The notes under the pieces are model-generated. The model was given only the letters and a program-made list of their open reading frames with translations, made no database searches and was not told the origin of the DNA. From assembly GCF_904849725.1 (NCBI RefSeq), contig NC_058518.1, positions 415,221,081-415,285,080 of the forward strand: 64,000 nucleotides of DNA, read 5' to 3'. This document shows, piece after piece, positions 57,243 through 64,000 of the stretch. Both the position numbers and the translations under genes were made by a program. Position 1 is the stretch's first letter; each line of letters opens with the position of its first letter. The DNA is from Hordeum vulgare subsp. vulgare. Its lineage: Eukaryota; Streptophyta; Magnoliopsida; Poales; Poaceae.

Positions 57243-58879
57243 ATGGCTGACGCTCGCCTGTCTTGCATCGAGCGCCAGGCCACCGGTGTTGCTCAGACGG
57301 CGCCTGCAGGGCCTGCCGGTGCGCGCGGGTCGCCATCGCCCATGGTGAACGCCACCACGGGCCCCGATGCTCAAGAACAACAAGGTTCCTCCCAGCGGGC
57401 TACTGAGCACCCCGACGACCGCACCGCTACTCCGTCGCTCCTCCGGGCTTCCGGTTCGTCCACGCACGCCCAGCCAAAGATATCACACGACCGTCGCGCA
57501 CTTGCCATGGGCACCGAGCTGTTCCGCTACCCTCCCGCCCCTGACCGTCACAACGACTGGCTCCAATGCATCGAGGAGCTAATCACCGCTGATGGTGATT
57601 CCATGGCGCTCTCCTGCTCGTTTCGACCCCAACCGTCCTTGGCGAACGACAAGGAGCAAGACGCGCCACCCCCACCTCCGCGGTGTAAATCACGCCCCGA
57701 GCCCAGGCAGGAAGCGGATCCCTACGACCGACCTCGTGAACACAGGGCGAGCCGAGGAGATGAAGCAAGCTGTCAGGTGGCTCCTCGGCCACACGCCGAT
57801 GCGCGCACGCTCCCGGCAGTGCAAGTCCCAGGTCGCGAGCGCGCCCCGCCCAGAGCAGACCCATTGGAGCAATAGGACCAGGTCACCCCTCGCGCGCCCC
57901 GTACCCGTCGGACCGGTGGGGTGCCTCGCCATCGCCCCTGAGCTCTCCCAACTACGTGGCCCTGCAAGTTCAAGCCCGACCTGCCCCCACGCTACGACGG
58001 TACCCTGGACCCGGCCGAGTTGCTGCAACTCTACACGCTGAGTATAGGGTGGCAGGAGGGACAACAAGGTCATGGCATGTTGGTTCCCCATGGGCTCAAG
58101 AGCGGCGCGCTCTCTTGGCTCCTCAACCTCCCAAAGGAGTCCATCACCTCCTGGAATGAACTTCGCGAACGCTTCCTCGCCAACTTACAGGGCACCAGCG
58201 ACCGCGCTCCCACCATGAACGACCTGCGGCGCATCAAGCAGCACGAGGGGGAGACCCTCACAAGTTCATACAGCGCTTCACGGTCATGCGCCTCAAGATC
58301 CCCAAGGCGTCGGACGAGGCCATCATCTCGGCCTTCTCCGATGGAGTCACCGACCTCAAGATGAAGGAGGAGCTCGCCGTGAGTGATGAAATGAGCACTG
58401 CACTGGAGATGTTCAACCTGGCAAACAAGTGCGCCAGGGCCGAAGAAGGTTGCCTGTCACTCCTCGGGCCTCAGGCAGCGGAACCAGAAGAGAAGAAGAC
58501 CAAGGCCAAGGAGACGAAGCGCAAGGCTCCTACAGTGCTTGTAGCGGAGCCTGAGGCGAAGTACGGCCAAGGGGGAGAGCGTCCGTCAGGAGGGGGGCCA
58601 ACGTGCATATTCCAGGGCACCAGCGGCCATGATACCTCCAAGTGGCAAGAGCTCCACTTGGTCCGTGCCGAGAACTTCAGCAAGCGCCCTGGACGGGTCG
58701 ACAGATGCCTCGCGCATGACGGTGGCCACAGAAGAGGTCGCTGGGATGACCGGGAGCTGCATCAGGGATGGCGTGTACAGCCTCATGAAGACCATTGGCG
58801 CGGCCAGCTTCACGAGGACCGTTGGCGCGACCACACTCGGGACGACCGCTGGCGCGACAACCCTCAGGAGGGGCAATGA
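57243..58879 (+). pseudogene. Tat-lineage gag, frameshifted
   Basis: The ATG at 57243 begins MADARLSCIERQ and the frame runs to 57875 through a low-complexity Ala/Pro/Arg-rich part. The capsid-like core continues in other frames: CKFKPDLPPRYDGTLDPAEL (about 57960-58020), SGALSWLLNLPKESITSWNE, RERFLANLQG (58100-58190), then MRLKIPKASDEAIISAFSDG and KMKEELAVSDEMSTALEMF (58286 onward). The zinc-knuckle position reads CIFQGTSGHDTSKWQEL, retaining one Cys and the His. The C-terminus has three WR repeats. At least three frame changes are needed. Confidence 0.82.
58784..58864 (+). repeat. 27-base tandem repeat, three copies, in gag C-terminus
   Basis: Units 58784-58810, 58811-58837 and 58838-58864 encode HEDHWRGQL, HEDRWRDHT and RDDRWRDNP in the gag frame. 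The unit keeps the frame. Confidence 0.85.
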
Positions 58880-59035
58880 CGCGGTCGGCCTCATGAGGCT
58901 GGGCTGCCTCCGCTGCCTCCGCCACCCAAAAGGAGGGATGAAGATAGGCAGGATGATGGGGCTGGGGGCTTCCACGATGTCACGGCGGTGGCCACCATCC
59001 TAGGCTGCACCCAGACCCTGGATTCCAACCGCGCC

Positions 59036-59352
59036 TTCAAGTAGTTCGCATGGGAGGCGAATGCCACTCTCCCGAAGCCTGAAGTGATGCGCCCCCTCAA
59101 TTGGTCCGAGACCACCATCAGCTTTGACCCAAGTGATCAGCTCAGGTGCTCGTTCATGGCCGGCAAGCTCCTCATGATGTGCACCCCGACCATCAGCAAC
59201 GTCCTTGTCACCACGACCCTTATCGATAGTGGAGCGGGGCTCGACGTCCTCTCGGTCAAGACCTTCGAGAAACTCCAGCTACCGTATGAACAGCTCATGC
59301 CAACCAAGCTCTTCTCAGGAGTCACGGAGGGGTCCACCGTGCCCATCGGGCA
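59036..59352 (+). pseudogene. Tat-lineage protease, truncated
   Basis: It reads FMAGKLLMMCTPTISNVLVT and TLIDSGAGLDVLSVKTFEKL with an intact DSG active site, then STVPIGH, where the chromovirus LTR begins at 59353. The rest of pol is absent and may lie to the right of the window beyond the chromovirus. Confidence 0.82.
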
Positions 59353-62300
59353 TGTAACACCCTGATTTTTCAATCTTTTTCTTTTCAAAATATTTTGGAG
59401 TTTCACTTGCAAATTGGTGGATTTTCAAATTTTCTCAAGCAAGTTGGATTGTGAGTCTCTGATTTCTTGTCACAAGCAACCCAAAACCTTTTGCCTCTTG
59501 CAAAAACCTTCCTTGGAATAATTTGCAATGATTGAATCTTTCAAATAATTCTTTTTCTATTTTGGGGAAATTATGGCATCACCATGGGTTGTGAAGCAAC
59601 CTATAGTTGGGATAAGCTATTGACCCCAAAACTTTTTCCACATGTTCTCAGTATCATATGATTTCAAAATCTTCAAAAATATTTCATTACCGAATATAAA
59701 ATTTTGGCTAGAAGAATTATTTCCATTCTGACCAGAATTGTCACTTTGTGAAGCAACTCTATTTTTCCTGTTTTAGAAAATTCCCAATAAATTCCCTTAG
59801 CTCCAAGGGATCATATTTAGTTCAAATATGTAAAAACAGCTGATGGTCTAGTACAAGTTTTGAGCAAGAAAACTCTGCTAATTTTCTGTTAAAACTGAAC
59901 CTTTGTGAAGGAAGTGCTAGCTAGGTGTGCACCAATGATCTGAAATTTTTTGGACATGTGTGCACTACTAAATAACACTCCTCCACCAAGTTTCACCATT
60001 AGCAGAGGCTGCATGTGAGTGCCATGAGCTCATTTGCATTCTGGACCAGAAAGATGATTTACAAAGGAACTATATTCATTTGATCTTCAAATACTTTCAA
60101 ACTTTGCCAGTCTGTAGTATTTCCTATGCTGATTAACCTAGACATGCTAGCTTGCCCTAACCCTCACCCATTTGAGCTCTAGATCCTCCCCAAGTTTGCA
60201 GGCAGAAGCTGTAGTTGATGCTGCACTTTGCAGGAGTGAGTGACTGGTCGAACTAGTGATGGATGGTGACTTGTAAGAGTGAGGTCGACGCAATGGACAA
60301 GGTCCCCGGGCTTGCGTGGCCTTGTGGCAGCCATAACCGTGGTGACCATGGTACTAGCATGCCACAGCTCGCGCGCTGTGTAGCCCCTTGTGGTGTCATT
60401 CGCTGCCCCTCCTTGTCCGTGGTGTCGAGGGCATCCCTGGCAGCCACGTGGCACCTCCGGAAGGCCCTGGGTCGCCGCAGAAGGTCGCCGCCGCTCCCTG
60501 CCAAGCTCCTCCATGGACCGAACAGTCGGCGCCCGCCACTATGGTCGTCCGCGAGCCATTAATGGCGTAGGCGACGTCTCATCGGCTCGGTGCCCTCCTC
60601 ATCACCTCAGGTCGCTCCGCGATGGCCAGCTAACCCCCTGCTCCACTCGCCGAGCTTATCCTCGCCGCTTCGGTAGAGATCGACCGAGCTCGTCGCCGGC
60701 CTATTTAAGGGTCGCCCCGACCCCTTCGAGCTCTCCATCCCCCTCCTGCAGCCTCCAATCGTCCCCCCAAAGAGCGAGCCTAGGCCAAGAGGCCCTCTGG
60801 CCTCGAAACATCGCTGGAGCTCCGCCGCTTGCAGCCCCACCGTTGCCAGCTCCAACCACCCTCCCAGAGCCCTCTCCACCTCTCCATCGAGCTCAGGGTT
60901 TCCCCTTGGTGCTCCTCGACCCCTCGCCCGAGCCTATTGGCGCCGGAACCACCCTCTCCAACGATCACCCGAAGCCGCCGCTGCCGGAGAAGAAGGGGAC
61001 GACGCCATCTGTCCATCTCTCGTCGAGTTGCGAGTACGTGCATGTTCGTCGTAGACCAGTCGTTCCATTCCCCCTAGTCCCAGGCCTCGCCGTCGTCTCT
61101 AGCACCGGTGACCGTCGCCAGAGAGTCGCCGTGTCCCTGTCTCCTTCCCCCTCTCTCTGTTTAAAAGAGGCACGCCCCACCTGCGAGTGGCTGAGGCTCG
61201 TGGCCGAAGCGGTAAGTGGAGGCGCCCCCTCCACTTTACGCCTTTGACATGGCCTTTGTTAGGTTCTTTTTCTTTTTATTTAATTTCAGATTTGACCAGC
61301 AACTTTGACCATTTGTATATTTTTATTCTTAAGTCCAAATCACATGATTCTTTTTGCATTGAGTTGGTGCTGATCCCCTCTATTTTCTGGTAAAGTTTGG
61401 GATTTTTCTTACACTCACAGAATTTCTGATTAATAAAAGGTGTTATATGAATTTTTCCTTTCTTTTGCTATTTCAAATATATTTCAGAAGGAAAATTTGA
61501 AGACCAGGAGTGTTTGAACAACCCCACTGATCAAGGCAATCCATTATATCCATGTGGTGTAGTATTGCATAGCATAACATACATTTTCATACATTATGCT
61601 CACTTATTTTGCTATAAAATAAATGCCTAATAATTTTCAAATAAAAAATATGTGCTTACTGTTATAAATGACTATGTTTACAATAACTTAGTGGTTGATC
61701 TGGAGTCACCTATCCGGGCTTAACCGTACAACCACATCTTGCCAATATGGGAAGGTCGTAACTTGAGGTGATCGCGTGATCTTTCACCGGTACCTCCAAA
61801 GAGGGAGGGTTATGCACGCGTCCTACCTTGGCCTGGTTGGCGGTGATAACGCTGTGAGCCCAGTTGAGTTGAGTTGGGCCCGTCCCTAGATAGGACAGTT
61901 CAGTTTGGCCACGACGGTGGCAGGTGTCATGAGGACACACGGCCACCCAGGCCAAGACTCCGGGGGAGAGTGATTGCCGGGGGTACGATGAGAGAGTCAC
62001 GGGTCAGGCAAGTTCCGTTGGAGTAATGTTGGTCCACCTGAATGGGATCACGAGGTGAGTGCTCCATAGTGTGGGTAAAGTGTGCAACCTCTGCACAGTG
62101 TCAAACCTATTCGAATAGCCGTGTCCACGATAATGGATAGCCCGACCAGACCTCAGTAGATGGTCAACCATGCTAATATTAGTAATGATGGAAGAATTCT
62201 CGAGCTGAGTGGAGATGCTTGATGAGTATCTCGGTGGTTGTGAGACAACCCCCGGGCATGAATAAGTTGATAATCAGTATAACCAGTGGTATCATTTATA

Positions 62301-62722
62301 ATTTGTTGCCATCTATTGTTTGCTGCATTACTTGATTCTTGTGAGCTTGCGAGTACGTTCCAAGTACTCATCTGGCATATCATGCCAGATGCAGGAGAAG
62401 CCCAGGACGGAGGTCCTGATGGTCCGTACTAGGAAGTGTCCACACCAGTGTCCCTGTGTATGGAGTTGCCGCTATGTTCCGCTACGCCGTAGAAGTACTT
62501 AGTAGTTTCGAGGCCTCACTATGTTTCATAAATAATGTAGATACGATCGCAGCGCCAAGGGTGCCTTTGGCCTCGCTATCGTTGTAAGATATGTACTTGT
62601 AACCTTATGCTATCAATAAAGTCAGCTCAGTTCTGTTCCAAGTTGTTGCGTGTTTCCAGCAGACATGATATCTGGGTTGGAAACACTGGTAATCCGGTTT
62701 GTTGAATCGGGGTGCCATAGCA
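59353..62722 (+). repeat. 5' LTR of the second chromovirus
   Basis: It starts TGTAACACCCTGATTTT and ends GGGGTGCCATAGCA, 3370 bases. AT-rich U3 (59353-60170), a GC-rich block (60240-61250) with the TATA box, then AT-rich sequence. The segment around 62090-62130 (CTATTCGAATAGCC) is shared with the other chromovirus LTR near 11310. Confidence 0.85.
60702..60709 (+). promoter_or_regulatory. TATA box of the second chromovirus LTR
   Basis: TATTTAAG within GGCCTATTTAAGGGTC lies in the GC-rich block, about 500 bases upstream of the predicted splice donor. Confidence 0.5.
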
Positions 62723-62896
62723 CTTGGTATCAGAGCCATGCTGACTGTAGGTCACCCTAGTAGCCGCGTTAGCACGGCGAGTAGTATAGAGTCGTGAGTA
62801 TGCATTTGCTTGCTGCATCTTGAGTGCTGCATTTGTTTGTTGCATGGCATGCATCATGATTCATTGTTTTACTAACCATTGGCTTTGTGAGTGTAG
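61212..62896 (+). other. Predicted intron from LTR leader to accessory ORF
   Basis: The donor AGCG|GTAAGTGG (GT at 61212-61213) matches the plant 5' site well. The acceptor is GAGTGTAG (AG at 62895-62896), preceded by a perfect TACTAAC branch-type motif at about 62869, and the next base starts the ATG of the leader ORF. Splicing would remove the LTR end and primer site (1685 bases). This is inference from motifs. Confidence 0.4.
62725..62737 (+). other. Primer binding site, tRNA-Met type
   Basis: TGGTATCAGAGCC lies two bases after the LTR end and is an exact match to the TGGTATCAGAGC primer motif. Confidence 0.9.
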
Positions 62897-63733
62897 ATGG
62901 CAGTAGTTCCGTATCATTTTTAGTATGAGCCTGCACCATCCTCCTTCCCATCACTGCTTCGGAACGTCTGGTTTCGACTATACCCTCATGGCGAGGAACC
63001 AGTGTACCAGGTGTTTCGGGAGCAGCTTGCCGAGTCCGTGTACGAGTTCCATGCTCAGGCTTACATGGTTGCCAGCTCGGATATTGGCAGCTATTCTCGC
63101 TCTACTAAGGGCGGAACGGCTTCTACTCCAAAGATGGCAATCCAGTTTGCTGCAGTGGAGGCTCTCACTAACTTGCGCTACCACGAGGTCGAGATGGAGA
63201 CTCCTCCAGGTTTCTTCCACTACCCCACCAGGTTGCCTTCGACAGGGCGAGTCATTTTTGCTCATGTACACCCGACATGTGAATGTGCGACTGCTGTACT
63301 GTCTCGCTATGTGAGCGCCAGCCATCATATGATTGTATCCCTAGCTGAGGAGCTATCCCGTCTACGGGCGGTACTTGTTATTGCAACTGAAGTGTGACCC
63401 CCACCCCAGTCTTCTGTTCCATCCCCATATGCACCACTAGTTGCACCACCACCTGGATTTGAGATTCCAGCTAGCTCTTCAGTGCCGCCAGGCACTTCGT
63501 TTGGCAGTCGCTGTGAGACTCCTTCTGAGTGGGCCTCACTCCTTGCCACTCCTGCTGCTCCGATGCTGAGGAATCGTGCTCCTTCTTTCTCGGGAGCAGG
63601 ACCGTCTCGTAAGTGTCGCCGTGTGGCCTTTGCTCCGGAGAATGAGGTCAACATCATCAGTTCAGACTCCGACTCAGGATCAGACGATGAGGAGTCAGAG
63701 GTCTTCCAGTGTTCGTGCCATCCGCGCCACTAG
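62897..63733 (+). pseudogene. Accessory leader ORF of the second chromovirus (dsRNA-binding-like fold, basic patch, acidic tail)
   Basis: One frame of 279 codons starts MAVVPYHF at 62897 and has two in-frame stops (TAG 62921, TGA 63395). Codons ~25-100 read NVWFRLYPHGEEPVYQV .. VYEFHAQAYMVASS .. STPKMAIQFAAVEALTNLR. The pattern PxY, a beta-rich middle, then a helix with TPKxAxQxAAxxAL resembles a double-stranded-RNA-binding domain. A Pro/Ser-rich stretch follows, then a basic patch SRKCRRVAF and an acidic run SDSDSGSDDEESE. The layout matches 9681-10444. Homology to PF00035-type domains is inferred from pattern, not from a search. Confidence 0.6.
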
Positions 63734-64000
63734 AGTCGAGGTTGGAGTTGTTGAGCATGCATCTTTGCATATGTCAACTGTCGTGTGAGCAGTCTAGTCA
63801 TGATGTTTCCCCTACTAACTTGCCATGAATGATGTTGAGTCCTATTGTATAATTATGTTATTTGCTTATTAGCTTTTCCATGTGAACTCTTTCATGGTGT
63901 TTTATGACCATGCTTTTCCCTTATGGATGTTGCTCATCGATTCGGTATTTTGCAATGGGAACAATAATTTAGGATGAAAGGAAGTTGTACTCAAGGCGGC

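Larger units (their letters stand above)
46184..59352 (+). mobile_element. Second Tat-lineage gypsy element, plus, interrupted and truncated
   Basis: GC-rich sequence at 46184-46513 resumes at 56675 after the Athila insertion. It is followed by an LTR end (CCGACA at 57187), primer site, gag and protease, and the element is cut at 59352 by the chromovirus LTR. Flanks TGGCC (46509-46513) and CGGCC (56675-56679) match at four of five bases as the Athila target duplication. The start of the LTR could not be fixed. Confidence 0.75.
59353..64000 (+). mobile_element. Second chromovirus, plus, cut by the window end
   Basis: 5' LTR 59353-62722, tRNA-Met-type primer site, then an accessory leader ORF. 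Gag and pol should follow beyond 64000. It is inserted in the protease of the Tat element. The 267 bases after the ORF (63734-64000) show no coding motif. Confidence 0.82.

Noticed and set aside
60390..61247. 285-codon open frame in the chromovirus LTR
   Set aside because: It lies in the GC-rich part of an LTR where stop codons are rare by composition. It is Pro/Arg/Ser-rich, overlaps other long frames on both strands and has no domain.
1..64000. Host protein-coding genes, tRNA or rRNA genes
   Set aside because: Every supported frame has retroelement motifs or lies inside an element. No exon-intron structure of a cellular gene and no cloverleaf-type sequence was seen. Primer sites are short tRNA complements only.

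Overview
The window reads as intergenic DNA of a Triticeae grass (wheat, Aegilops, barley or rye type) and is essentially all nested LTR retrotransposons. The host assignment rests on LTR ends I recognise: TGTTGGAAATATGCCC copia ends (BARE1/Angela/WIS type) and TGATACGTCC.. / TGATACGTCTCC.. gypsy ends with a tRNA-Asp primer site (Athila lineage, Sabrina/WHAM type). Family names are tentative because no database search was run. I found no convincing host gene, tRNA, rRNA or CRISPR array.

Layout. (1) 1-4970, minus: a non-autonomous tRNA-Asp-primed gypsy element, inserted in the chromodomain region of (2), a chromovirus on the minus strand at 4971-15693 with a very long LTR that itself holds a solo LTR (12690-13631). 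(3) 15694-17109: an Athila-type gag-protease fragment, plus strand. (4) 17138-21088 (plus) and 21089-24505 (minus): two truncated BARE/Angela copies joined head to head. (5) 24506-44590, minus: an old Tat-lineage gypsy element (dual RNase H) split by a solo LTR (24513-26037), a non-autonomous gypsy element (27189-33515) and a decayed copia element (35070-42271). (6) 44591-46183: a lone copia-type LTR with a degenerate tandem repeat. (7) 46184-59352, plus: a second Tat-lineage element, split by a young full-length Athila element (46514-56674, minus). (8) 59353-64000, plus: a second chromovirus with a 3.4-kb LTR, cut by the window end.

Most coding regions carry stops and frameshifts. The best preserved are the Athila pol and its small third ORF, and a 375-codon integrase frame in the minus BARE copy. 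Four insertions have clear or frame-supported 5-bp target duplications, which gives a partial order of events.

The most interesting signals are two. Both chromoviruses carry an extra ORF between the 5' LTR and gag, with the same layout in each: a segment that resembles a double-stranded-RNA-binding fold, a short basic patch and an acidic tail. In both, the start codon lies directly behind a splice-acceptor-like TGTAG, and the second LTR has a strong donor. Separately, the Athila element has a perfect TATATAAA box and a large hairpin in front of its third ORF that mirror its LTR promoter, which suggests an internal promoter.
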